Shown here: one piece after another, positions 26,997 to 35,811 of the stretch
Numbering within the stretch: the stretch's first letter is position 1
Layout: each line of letters begins with the position of its first letter
Source of the DNA: Dolichospermum sp. LEGE 00240
Lineage (GTDB): Bacteria; Cyanobacteriota; Cyanobacteriia; Cyanobacteriales; Nostocaceae
DNA length: 39,530 nucleotides
Reading direction: 5' to 3'
NCBI RefSeq assembly: GCF_015207875.1
Contig: NZ_JADEVZ010000047.1
Location: forward strand, 1-39,530
Program-made: the position numbers and the translations under genes
Notes under the pieces: generated by a model
Database searches by the model: none
Told to the model about the DNA's origin: nothing
What the model saw: the letters and a program-made list of their open reading frames with translations, nothing else

Positions 26997-28523
26997 TTAA
27001 TTATTACCACCTAAAAGAAACAAACTAATTAACGTGCCACTGTTCCAAAGACTGTGTAGAAGCATAGAAGAAAGTAAATTGCGCGATCGCGTGTAAACTA
27101 TTCCTAGTACCATTCCTAATGCTGTCAGCGGGAGTATTTCTGATAAACTCAGGTGAGCAGTCGCAAATAGCAAACTACTGATGAAAATTGCCCCCCAAAC
27201 CGAAGTATAACGAGTCAGAGATGGTAATAAAAAACCTCGAAATAGAAACTCTTCAAACAATGGTGCAGCTATAGCTGCGGTAAAGAAAAATATGCCTAAT
27301 GCGGTATTATCGCGGCTTTCTAGTGCCATTTGCAAAAGTGGATTACTGCCACCTTGTCCCTGCCACAATTTTTGATTAATCAGTGATACTACTACCACAA
27401 TCGGTAAAGCCGTACAATAGCCACCAAAGCCCCACAAAAACCAATTACTGAAGAAATTGAAGCGAAACCAGTTGTCAGGAAGAGGGAAAAAACGCCTAAT
27501 GGAAAAATATAGAACTGACAAAGAACCAAAAGCCACTAACATATAACTAATTAAAACCACAGAAGCTTCAATTCTGGCATTTCCTGTACCACGAGGAATA
27601 GGCAAAATAGATAATAATTCGGGGATAAATAATTGTCCCATTAAGAAAAATCCGAGGACAAAAACTTGAATAATTATTTCCCAATTCCAAGGAGTAGACC
27701 AAACTAAACTGCCATTTGTAGCTAAAAAGGATTCTCGACCTTTAAGCAAGCGTTGAGCCAATAAGAAAAGCAGCAGAATTAGGCCAATAAAGGCTGTTAA
27801 AGTGGGGATAGTGGCAATTATCGCTAATTTTAACAATGCTTGGGTTGCTGCTGCTTGTTGGTCAATTTTCAGGGCTGCTAGGGGTTCTTGACGTTGTTGG
27901 AGTTGATACAATTGTTCTAAGGCCGTAGAACGAAACCAACCATCTAAATTTTGTTGAATTAGTTGTTCGGCTTTGGGAAATAAACGAGGGGGTTGACTCC
28001 ACATTCCACTTAATACTTGAGCAGCTTCTTGATATTTAGAATTGATATTCGATGATTGCTGTAATTGATTCCAAGTTTTAATAGCGTTGTCTATTTCCTG
28101 TTGCTGTGCTTGTAAAATTCCCAGTCGCAAATCTACTTCTGCCAATAATTTTTCTTGTTGTTGGATAGATTTTTGTAAACTTTTTCCTGCTGCGGAAACT
28201 AGAGTAGCTGCTGAAGATTGCAGGGTTGCTAATTTTTTCTTAGTTGCCTCTAAACTAGTTTTGACAGATTCACTCGCTTCCCGATATTGCTTTGTCGCAC
28301 TCATCTGAGGATTAGCGCCGAGAATGGATTCTTGAAGTGTTTGAATACTTTCGTCGCTGCTGTCTTGTGGTTGCCATGCTTGGGCTTGTAAGACAATATT
28401 CGTTTGGTACAATTCTAGACGACTCTGGAACTGAGGTTTTTGCCAGCTACTTAATAAAGACAACCCTGACAACATTATCGCTAACAAAGTTAGCCCAATT
28501 AACAGCAACCGTTTAATTGTCAT
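26997..28523 (-). CDS. CPBP family intramembrane metalloprotease
   Basis: This is a 508-residue membrane protein. The C-terminal half (about 225-505) carries the CPBP/CAAX-protease motifs: EEFLFRGFLLPSL (Glu-Glu...Arg), FATAHLSL (His) and LLHSLWNSG (His...Asn). The N-terminal part has one membrane anchor (residues 5-25) and then a long helical, probably coiled-coil region (about 50-220) rich in Gln, which is characteristic of long cyanobacterial members. Substrates are unknown; some relatives process prenylated peptides or bacteriocin leaders. It is a single gene, leftward. Confidence 0.92.
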   Translation of the reverse strand: MTIKRLLLIGLTLLAIMLSGLSLLSSWQKPQFQSRLELYQTNIVLQAQAWQPQDSSDESIQTLQESILGANPQMSATKQYREASESVKTSLEATKKKLATLQSSAATLVSAAGKSLQKSIQQQEKLLAEVDLRLGILQAQQQEIDNAIKTWNQLQQSSNINSKYQEAAQVLSGMWSQPPRLFPKAEQLIQQNLDGWFRSTALEQLYQLQQRQEPLAALKIDQQAAATQALLKLAIIATIPTLTAFIGLILLLFLLAQRLLKGRESFLATNGSLVWSTPWNWEIIIQVFVLGFFLMGQLFIPELLSILPIPRGTGNARIEASVVLISYMLVAFGSLSVLYFSIRRFFPLPDNWFRFNFFSNWFLWGFGGYCTALPIVVVVSLINQKLWQGQGGSNPLLQMALESRDNTALGIFFFTAAIAAPLFEEFLFRGFLLPSLTRYTSVWGAIFISSLLFATAHLSLSEILPLTALGMVLGIVYTRSRNLLSSMLLHSLWNSGTLISLFLLGGNN

Positions 28524-28711
28524 CTATCCCCCTTGGACTTATAAGTACAGGAGCATCAGCCCCTTGGTAATTATAAGCCAGTACCACAGGATGGAATTAA
28601 AATTTAAAAAAAGTAGCTTAGATTAGATCTATCGCTCTTCTACCCCCCTGAATGGTTACTCTTCCATCTGCGGTTAATCATTGCTCGTTGTACTCATTTG
28701 CCTGGAAATTG

Positions 28712-29755
28712 CTATTTTACTTCTTCCTGTGATTCATCTCTAATATTAAAGTAGTAAAAAAGATTAGCAACAGTTAAATCCGATGCTTGTTGTAAGTTAG
28801 ATGTAACTAAGGTTCTATATCCAGAATTTGCGGCTTGTTGACTCACATAAATTTCATATTCCCGGCGTAATTCTGGCGCAAACATAAATAATAATTGATC
28901 ACGTAAGGAATAAAAATGAGATTTTTCGGCTATATTTTCATAGTTGATTTGTTCTGGTGGTATTTCTGAATTAGTGATAGTTTGGGTAATTTCTGAATTA
29001 TGAAAATCTGCACTATTTAAAAGTTTTAATTCGGCTGGAGGTAGAGATTTTACCCAATCTACATGATTTTGCCATGATTCAATGATTACTAAATCATGAT
29101 GATGAATGCGGGTAAGTTCAGGAAAGAGAAAATCAAGTTCGTCGTGGGATTCACAGTGATTAATTACAGTATGGGCATCTTCACATATTTTAGTTTGGAT
29201 TTGCGATAGGCGATCGCTCACTGCGGAAACTTCATTTTGCACCTGATAAGTTGTAATAATTGCCTGTTCAATAGCCCAAGAACATTCTAACCGGCGCAGT
29301 TGTCCAGGCGCACAGGTTTCTGCTAATAAATGGGGATTAGTATAATCTGCTAAAGCCTCAAATAACATTCCTCTAGCAGCGTCAATTTCTGCATTTCGGC
29401 GGCTAATATCTTGTAATTGCATAGCAGAACGTAAACGGTTTATAGATTGCACAAATAAACCATAAGCCCTAATTAAAACGGTGCGATGTTGTTCAAATTT
29501 GATATCTTGGGCTACCTGTTCAATTAGTTGTCTAATTTCTGCTCCTTGGTCTTTTAAGGCTTGTTTCAAGTCAATAAAGCCATTTTTGACCTCCAGCCGC
29601 ATTTCCTCAACTTCTTTCCTCAATTTCAGGGTTTGGTGTAAGTTCACGGCTGTTAATGCTACACCTGCAACTGTTCCTACACCGATGAGGGCGGTTGTTG
29701 CTTGTAATACTCCTATGCTGTTTTGGATTGTTTGCAAGCTACCCACTCTATCCAC
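28712..29755 (-). CDS. Hypothetical membrane/coiled-coil protein divergent from dynamin
   Basis: This is a 347-residue protein that I do not recognise. A hydrophobic segment (residues about 15-38: VLQATTALIGVGTVAGVALT) is followed by a Glu/Lys-rich coiled coil (45-85). The remainder is helical and charged with no catalytic motif. It starts with GTG (V4 and L7 codons are further GTG/TTG options) only 11 nt from the divergent GTPase start, so the promoters must overlap the coding ends. Location suggests a partner or regulator of the dynamin-like protein; this is inference. Confidence 0.78.
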   Translation of the reverse strand: MDRVGSLQTIQNSIGVLQATTALIGVGTVAGVALTAVNLHQTLKLRKEVEEMRLEVKNGFIDLKQALKDQGAEIRQLIEQVAQDIKFEQHRTVLIRAYGLFVQSINRLRSAMQLQDISRRNAEIDAARGMLFEALADYTNPHLLAETCAPGQLRRLECSWAIEQAIITTYQVQNEVSAVSDRLSQIQTKICEDAHTVINHCESHDELDFLFPELTRIHHHDLVIIESWQNHVDWVKSLPPAELKLLNSADFHNSEITQTITNSEIPPEQINYENIAEKSHFYSLRDQLLFMFAPELRREYEIYVSQQAANSGYRTLVTSNLQQASDLTVANLFYYFNIRDESQEEVK

Positions 29756-29766
29756 TGGTGATTTTT

Positions 29767-32445
29767 ATGGATACTTCACGAGTTACTTCTGAGACTGTTG
29801 ATTTATTATCACGCATCACAGGACAAAAATTGAGTCAACGGGATATCACACCACAGGTATTATTTTTAGCTGGTTTAGTAACAGTGCTAATGGGAGTAAT
29901 ATTTGTAGATGGGACAGTTTCAGAAGAAGAAAAACAACATTTACAGAAAATTTTATCTCGATTTAGTCAATCAAATAGTGATGTACAGAAATTAACAAAC
30001 TTGATGATTAAAGGAGGTAAAGAAAATCAAACTTATAAAAAAAATCAGGATTTTTTAAAGTTAACATTGCCACTTTCAGAATCAGAAAAAATATTATTAA
30101 TTGGTTTTGGTTATGAAATTTCAGTCGCAGATGGTGAAATTGATTTACGAGAAAAGCAATACTTAGGAATAGTTGCTAAAAATTTAGGCGTTGAATCTGA
30201 ATATTTAGAAGTTCGTGATATAGACATCAAAGAAAAGCAATATTTAGGAATAGTTGCTAAAAATTTAGGTGTTAAATCTGAATATTTAGAAATTTTTGAG
30301 ATTGCATTTACTCATCAAGGAAATTTTGATGCAAATGCTTTAAATGAACTACATTTTTTACTAGATACTTCTCGGTTTCAAGAACTTGATACAGTCTTTG
30401 TAAAAGCTGCAAGTGATATGTTGGCAATTTTACCTGCTAAACCAGAAATTAAAACTACTCAAAAGCATACAAGTGTATCCTATGATGAGTTGAAAAAGTT
30501 CCAAGTCTATCGTCAGAAATCAGATAAATATTGTTATCAAGTATTTCAGATAATTCAAGAATGCCAAAACCATAATTTATTACCAAATACTCTCATCAAT
30601 GAGATGAGTACAGTATCTAAAAAAATACAATCTCAGCGATTTAGGTTAGCTGTTGTTGGAGAATTTAGTCAAGGTAAATCAACTTTGTTAAATGCTTTGT
30701 TAGGTGAAGAAATTCAGCCAGTTAGAGCAATTCCTTGTAGTGGTGCAGTTACAGTTCTCAAATATGGAACTCAAAAGCGGGTAATTTGTCGCTATAAAGA
30801 TGGGAGAAGTGAGGAAATTGCTTTTGAAGAGTATAAAGTAAAAGCTACAATTTCTAAAGAAGCTGCTCTAGAACATCGTAGTGATGAATTAGCACAATCT
30901 AATATTGAGGAAATTATTTTTGAACATCCTGAATTAGCATTATGCAAAAATGGTGTAGAAATAGTAGATTCACCTGGATTAAATGAACATCCTCAAAGAA
31001 CAGCTATTACTCAAAAAATACTAACAGATACAGATGCTGCCATTTTCTTAACTAATGCTATGCGTCTACTTCCTGAAAAAGAAAAATAATTACTGCATGA
31101 TGTAAGATATCAGCTTAATAATAATTCTAGAAAAGAACCTGCTGATAATCTTTTTGTGTTAGTAAATTTCATGGATAACCTCGATAGTCAAGAAGATATT
31201 CAAGATGTAAAACAGAGACTTGAAAGTTTTGTCAAAAAAGAAAATTTACCTGTTTTCAAAGAAATCAATCGTGTACATTATATTTCTGCTAAAGCAGCAC
31301 TGAAATCAATTCAAAATGGAAATAATGATGAATATTTACAATCTTTCCAAATGTTTACTCAATCTCTAGAGAAATTCTTGACTTTAGAGCGTGGAACATT
31401 AAAAATTAATCGTGCAGTTAATGATATAACTCAAGTAATTACCAAATGTTTAGACAGTTTGGATATTGTCGAGGAATCATTAGACGGAAAAATAAAACTT
31501 TCAGCGACAGGAAAACAAGAAATTTTGGAAAAAATAGGTGAGGCTAGTGGGTGTGATATCAGAATTTATAATTTAGTAGAGGAAAAAAAACAATTAGTTA
31601 TTGAAGAGACTAAAAAATCTTGGGAAGAATGGAATAAAGGATTAGAAAAACGCATACTTCAAAAAAGTAAGCAATGGTCTTCTAAACATAACCCAGTATT
31701 TAGTCAGGACAAACTTATTAAATATTATACTACTCAATTCACGAATGAATTAATGAGAGATATAGATGTATGGGGAAATCAAACATTAAAAGAAAAAATT
31801 CTTCAAAAACATCTTGAATCATTAAGTGCCTATATAAACTATGAACTAGATAAAATTGAAGGGGAGTTTCACAAGCTAGATCAACAAATAAAAACAAATT
31901 TTAGCAAGCAAATTAATATTTCTATCACAGGTTTAAATGATGACTTTATGGGTCTTGGAGGAATAGGTGGAGGTTTGGGAATAGGCGGTGCTTTAGCTGC
32001 TGCATTAATCTTTTTTACAGGCATTGGATTTATTGCAATTGCTTTTGCTGCTGTTGCTGCTGCAATTGCTAGTTCACTTGGCTTAAGTATGCTGGATGTA
32101 GATGGGATACATACCAAAATCAAAACAACAATTTGTCAAATAGGAATGCAAAAATTTCATGAAAAATCAAAAGATAAGGATAAAATTTCTCCGAAAGATA
32201 AAGTTTATGAAGCAATACAAGGAATTATTAACACAGTTTTTAATAATCGCTTTGAAGGAGCTAGTCAAGTGATTAAAGAAACAATATCAATATATGAAAA
32301 TATTCTAGAACAACAAGAAAAAGCTCACCAAGAAAACCTAGAACAACGGGAAATAGAAAAAGCATTTATTAACCAAAAACGCCAAGAACTTGAACAAGTG
32401 CAGAAAGAATTACAAACTATGCTCAATAAATCTACAACCCTGTAA
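29767..32445 (+). pseudogene. TerB-dynamin-like GTPase gene with one in-frame stop
   Basis: Reading through one TAA (31087-31089, codon 441) gives an 892-residue dynamin-superfamily protein. The N-terminal TerB-like region is LAGLVTVLMGVIFVDGTVSE. P-loop: GEFSQGKST (298-306, K304, S305). G3: DSPGL (D401). The G4 position is around LVNFMDNLD after the stop. Long stalk helices follow, then a hydrophobic paddle rich in Gly and Ala (about 31960-32080), and a coiled-coil tail. ATG 29767 with GGTGA upstream is chosen. Both sides of the stop are in the same frame and align as one domain. A GTG at 31156 could restart translation, but would yield a domain without P-loop. The lipase starts 34 nt after the end. 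Confidence 0.82.
30151..30312 (+). repeat. 81-bp in-frame tandem duplication inside the TerB-like region
   Basis: GAAAAGCAATACTTAGGAAT at 30151 recurs at 30232 (exactly 81 bp, 27 codons). Each copy encodes EKQYLGIVAKNLGV-x-SEYLE. It lengthens the helical region by 27 residues without breaking the frame. Confidence 0.9.
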
Positions 32446-32479
32446 TTACATAATCAAACCCACCCAAAAATTAACAAAC

Positions 32480-33475
32480 ATGAAAACATCAACCGACAGA
32501 CAACGCACCCTAGAAATGGCTTGTATTTCTCAACTCGCTTACATCGCCTATAAACAAGGAAATGATCTAGTCAGCAATATCCTAAAAACAGGTTATCCAT
32601 CATTTTTCCCACCATATCAAACCATAGAATTTATCTCAGCACCACGTCCTTTAAGTGATACCGATGAATTAGTTTGTTGTGGTTTACTTCTATCAACAGA
32701 AAATGATATTGTCATTGCGATTAGAGGTACAGAAAGATTAGATGATTACTTCTTTAACTTACTTGCATTCCCCAATTCAGAAGCAATTCACTCCGGTTTT
32801 AATCTTTATGTTAAAAGTTTCTGGCAACAATTACAAGACTTTATCCAAAGAGAAGAAAACGCCAACAAAAATATTTTCGTCACTGGACATAGTTTAGGCG
32901 GTGCTGCGGCTACATTAATTACTAAACGAATTAGTGAAAGCGAATTAAAACCTGTTGCACCTTATACATTAGAAACTTATACTTTTGGCGCACCACCAGT
33001 TAGCACAATAGAATTAATTCTGGATACTCCTATCTATAGATTTAGAAATATCGGTGATTTCATTCCTAACTTACCGAAAATTATCGCGGTTTTATTAAAT
33101 AAAATTCCAGGAATAAAACAAGTAATTATTAATTGGAAACCAGAACTCTTAAAAACACTGGCTGATTATTCTCATGTGGGTAATGAATATTGTCTTAATA
33201 AAAAATATGAACTCATTGAACAAACCGAAGCTAACTTACCTAATCTTAAATTGATTTTGCAAATTTCCAGTTTATTAGCTTCACAATTAAAATCACCATC
33301 TCAAGCAGATGTTAATAAATTTCGGTTGTTAATAAACACCTTAATTCAAACCTCATTAGAGGAACATCGCGCCATTAAATATGTAGAAAGAATTAGTTTT
33401 GGTAAACTTCCACCTTATATTTCTAATTTGCATAATGCAGAGAAATATGATGTATCAATTGATGCAGTTAATTAG
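32480..33475 (+). CDS. Class 3 lipase family protein
   Basis: This is a 331-residue alpha/beta-hydrolase of the lipase (class 3) family. The nucleophile elbow is FVTGHSLGGAAATL with S138. By position the rest of the triad is D193 (NIGDFIPNLP) and H232 (DYSHVGNEY). VIAIRGTE near residue 80 is the oxyanion-strand pattern. No signal peptide is evident, so it is probably cytosolic and could act on membrane lipids. ATG at 32480 is chosen because translation from the upstream ATG at 32390 would overlap the GTPase gene by 56 nt. Close linkage to the GTPase suggests one transcript. Confidence 0.9.
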   Translation: MKTSTDRQRTLEMACISQLAYIAYKQGNDLVSNILKTGYPSFFPPYQTIEFISAPRPLSDTDELVCCGLLLSTENDIVIAIRGTERLDDYFFNLLAFPNSEAIHSGFNLYVKSFWQQLQDFIQREENANKNIFVTGHSLGGAAATLITKRISESELKPVAPYTLETYTFGAPPVSTIELILDTPIYRFRNIGDFIPNLPKIIAVLLNKIPGIKQVIINWKPELLKTLADYSHVGNEYCLNKKYELIEQTEANLPNLKLILQISSLLASQLKSPSQADVNKFRLLINTLIQTSLEEHRAIKYVERISFGKLPPYISNLHNAEKYDVSIDAVN

Positions 33476-33555
33476 CAAATTGCTTTACCTTCCACTCTCT
33501 ACACAGAAAAAACAATTTCCAGTAAACTAATTTATGCAGTATTAACAAACCAAAA

Positions 33556-33900
33556 GTGGAAGCACAAGCAAGAGAAGTACAAAACTATATCACACCAACC
33601 GGCAAAAGTCCTTTTGAAGAATGGCTTAATTCTTTGCAAGACATAACAGCAAGAGCTAAAATAAGAAGTAGACTGAAACGAGTTGAATCAGGTAATTTAG
33701 GAAACTACCGTGCAGTTGGGGAAGGAGTCTGTGAACTAAAAATTGACTATGGACCAGGCTATCGGATATATTTTGGACAAATCGGGTCAAAAATAATACT
33801 TTTACTCTGTGGCGGAGATAAAAGCACCCAAGATCAAGACATTTTAACAGCTAAAGAATATTGGAGAGATTATGACAGAAGTGAAAACAGCAACAGCTAA
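33556..33900 (+). CDS. HigB/Gp49-like RelE-superfamily toxin
   Basis: This is a 114-residue member of the phage-derived Gp49-like/HigB addiction-module toxin family (TIGR02683 type). The typical pattern is visible: SPFEEWLNSLQDITARAKIRSRLKR, then GNYRAVGEGVCELKIDYGPGYRIYF and LLLCGGDKSTQDQDI. It starts with GTG and its end overlaps the antitoxin start by 29 nt, the toxin-first order of HigBA. Intact length. Confidence 0.88.
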   Translation: MEAQAREVQNYITPTGKSPFEEWLNSLQDITARAKIRSRLKRVESGNLGNYRAVGEGVCELKIDYGPGYRIYFGQIGSKIILLLCGGDKSTQDQDILTAKEYWRDYDRSENSNS

Positions 33901-34198
33901 AAGCAGAAGTTACCATGATTATCTCATTTCTTCTCTCAAAGACATAGAAGAAGCTACAGCTTATCTAGAAACTTTTTTAGAATTAGATGAAGAAGGACGT
34001 GAACCAGAAATACTGCGTTCTGCATTAAAAGATATTATTGATGCCAGAATATTGGGTAATAATCTCTCAGAAATGGCAAAAGAACGTTATGAAAAACTTG
34101 ATAAATTGTTATCAGAAAATGCCGGAAATGAAATTTACACCTTAATTGAATTTTTAGATGCTTTGGGTTATCGTATTGCTTTAGTACCTAAAGAGTAA
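33872..34198 (+). CDS. HigA-like addiction module antidote protein
   Basis: This 108-residue protein matches the TIGR02684-type antidote that accompanies Gp49-like toxins. The first part reads YHDYLISSLKDIEEATAYLE. An XRE-like helix-turn-helix would be expected in the C-terminal half; here ILGNNLSEMAKERYEKLDKLLS and IYTLIEFLDALGYRIALVP show the C-terminal family end. The 29-nt overlap with the toxin implies translational coupling. Confidence 0.85.
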   Translation: MTEVKTATAKSRSYHDYLISSLKDIEEATAYLETFLELDEEGREPEILRSALKDIIDARILGNNLSEMAKERYEKLDKLLSENAGNEIYTLIEFLDALGYRIALVPKE

Positions 34199-34205
34199 AT
34201 TTGTC

Positions 34206-34241
34206 TGAATCAGGATGTCCAGGATTTTAGGATTCACAGGA
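34206..34241 (+). repeat. Partial copy of the CAGGATxTCCAGGATT repeat
   Basis: AATCAGGATGTCCAGGATTT with GGATTCACAGGA matches the start of the 138-bp unit at 10743. It lies directly after the HigBA-like module. Confidence 0.7.
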
Positions 34242-34336
34242 AGAAAACAAGAATTTGATTACTAATTAAGAATTGATTAATTAATGTGACTCCTGGTTGA
34301 AAGAATCAAAAATTAAAAGCTTTTGATATTTTTCCC

Positions 34337-34531
34337 CTAGATAGTTTCTTGATGTTTCTTAATATCTGCTAATATTTCATCCATTGTTACCTGATCTAAC
34401 CATTGATGACGTTCTTCTGTATAGTCTCCACTACCATTATCAAATTGACGAATAAATCTGATAGCGTCAACATATCCTAAAGCATCTACAAGAGCTTTAA
34501 ATCCTTTCCTATATAGTTCAATTGGGGTCAT
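34337..34531 (-). CDS. Small partner protein of the PIN gene
   Basis: This is a 64-residue protein starting MTPIELYRKGFKALVDALGY, then VDAIRFIRQFDNGSGDYTEERHQWL. Such proteins commonly accompany PIN toxins in cyanobacteria (from memory). The ATG at 34531 has a very strong GGAGGAG site 4 nt upstream, which decides against the TTG 18 nt earlier. It overlaps the PIN stop by 14 nt. It follows the PIN gene, which is the reverse of the common antitoxin-first order. Confidence 0.8.
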   Translation of the reverse strand: MTPIELYRKGFKALVDALGYVDAIRFIRQFDNGSGDYTEERHQWLDQVTMDEILADIKKHQETI

Positions 34532-35003
34532 TTTCTCCTCCTTGTACAATATTATTAGTAGCTTCTGCTAACCAGATCATTGGATTAGCAACTATTATAT
34601 TTATATTATCCTTATAGCTTAATGATTTTGACAATAGACGGCTATCAGTAGTTAAGAAAACATCAGCGTTATTTTCAGCACAAGCCAGATGAAAAGCATC
34701 AAAATTTTTAATATTAAAGGTTGTTAATTCTATTGCTCGTCGAGTAATTTCTTCTGTGACTACAATCTTATCATGAGCTATTGTTAAGACTTTTTGTACT
34801 TGTTCTCTCCTGTTTATATCTGGAGTTCTCGCAATTTCTAATTCTAAAGCTGTACTACTGACTAATTGCCATTTTCCAGATAGACAATGATTGATAATTT
34901 CTAAAATTGCTTCAGTTTCTAGCCTAATTCGCCATTGAGTTTGGTCGTCAAAAGGACGATTAAGGCAACAAACATCTAAATATATTCTATATTGTTTATT
35001 CAT
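34518..35003 (-). CDS. PIN domain protein
   Basis: This is a 161-residue PIN-domain ribonuclease-type protein. Key acids are D in YLDVCCLNRPFDD (N-terminal), E in LELEIART, D in NFDAFHLACAE and D in VFLTTDSRL. All four acidic positions of the fold are present, so it appears competent. It is translated just before its small partner gene. Its N-terminus lies 33 nt downstream of a nine-residue stub of another PIN gene. Confidence 0.87.
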   Translation of the reverse strand: MNKQYRIYLDVCCLNRPFDDQTQWRIRLETEAILEIINHCLSGKWQLVSSTALELEIARTPDINRREQVQKVLTIAHDKIVVTEEITRRAIELTTFNIKNFDAFHLACAENNADVFLTTDSRLLSKSLSYKDNINIIVANPMIWLAEATNNIVQGGENDPN

Positions 35004-35035
35004 ATTTTCAGAACATAGTGTTACAAATGTTATTA

Positions 35036-35065
35036 TTAATTATTAGTATCTATAACTAGCTTCAT
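35036..35065 (-). pseudogene. Nine-codon PIN toxin stub
   Basis: ATG at 35065 overlaps the stop of the RHH antitoxin (ATGA) and encodes MKLVIDTNN followed by TAA. M-x-(L/V)-V-I-D-T-N is the standard PIN N-terminus with its first catalytic Asp. Everything after residue 8 is lost, so the original toxin was deleted and the junction lies next to another PIN gene. Confidence 0.6.
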
Positions 35066-35274
35066 GAAATTATCTCAAAAAATTCCTCATCTGTGTAAAC
35101 TGTTTCATTCTTTTGCATCAAGTCAGAACGCAATGCACGGAATTTGTGTGTAAAGATGTAGTCCTCAATAGCTTTACCGACTAAACTATCAGCAGATATA
35201 CCTTCAGTTTGAGTAATTTCTAAAAGTGCTGCTTTCAGTTCTGGAGTAATAGTAATGGTTAGGGTATTTTGCAT
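35062..35274 (-). CDS. Ribbon-helix-helix antitoxin without its toxin
   Basis: This is a 70-residue protein with an RHH-like start: MQNTLTITITPELKAALLEI, TQTEGISADSLVGKAIEDYIF. The tail VYTDEEFFEIIS is typical of antitoxins that precede PIN toxins. It overlaps by 4 nt with a PIN start that is broken after nine codons. It is therefore an orphan antitoxin, unless it acts on a toxin elsewhere. Confidence 0.82.
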   Translation of the reverse strand: MQNTLTITITPELKAALLEITQTEGISADSLVGKAIEDYIFTHKFRALRSDLMQKNETVYTDEEFFEIIS

Positions 35275-35343
35275 ACTTTATCAGGAAGCGACCATAATTA
35301 ATTATACAATAAATCAAACTATTGATTACAAATAGATGTTAAT

Positions 35344-35508
35344 ATGAAAGTAAGAGTAGTGATTCAGCGACTAGAAGCTGATGGTTGGTATTTAGCCAGA
35401 ACTAGAGGAAGTCATCGTCAGTTTAAACATCCTGAGAAACTTGGTACTGTTACAGTTTCCGGTAAACCTAATATTGACGTACCCATTGGTACAATAAAAA
35501 GTATATAG
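35344..35508 (+). CDS. hicA: HicA-family toxin, short at the C-terminus
   Basis: This is a 54-residue protein: MKVRVVIQRLEADGWYLART, then RGSHRQFKHPEKLGTVTVSG and DVPIGTIKSI. The catalytic-type His in GSHRQF and the strands are present. Most HicA proteins extend 6-10 residues after the GTI-x-SI position, so the C-terminal helix is cut short. The hicB partner begins 26 nt downstream with a GGAGGAAG ribosome-binding site. Confidence 0.78.
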   Translation: MKVRVVIQRLEADGWYLARTRGSHRQFKHPEKLGTVTVSGKPNIDVPIGTIKSI

Positions 35509-35534
35509 AAATAAGCACAATTGGAGGAAGAATA

Positions 35535-35747
35535 ATGCGTTATACAGTAGTAATTGAAAAAGGAAATACTAGCTATGGTGCTTATGTTCCCGACTTACCC
35601 GGTTGTATAGCTGTAGCTGAAACATTAGCAGAAGTTCAACAACTAATTGTAGAGTCCATAGAATTTCATATAGAAGGTTTAATAGAGTCAGGTTTACCAA
35701 TTCCCCAACCTACAAGTATCGCTCAAGAAGTTGAAGTTTTAATTTAA
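35535..35747 (+). CDS. hicB: HicB-family antitoxin
   Basis: This is a 70-residue HicB: MRYTVVIEKGNTSYGAYVPD, LPGCIAVAETLAEVQQLIVE, and GLPIPQPTS. The YVPDLPGC motif is canonical. It follows the short hicA, in the usual order. A strong GGAGG site precedes the ATG. Confidence 0.9.
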   Translation: MRYTVVIEKGNTSYGAYVPDLPGCIAVAETLAEVQQLIVESIEFHIEGLIESGLPIPQPTSIAQEVEVLI

Positions 35748-35811
35748 GTAGTAATATAGATATGAATAAATAGGGAAATTGGCAACCTGTACCTAAAAAT
35801 AGTGGTGAAAA

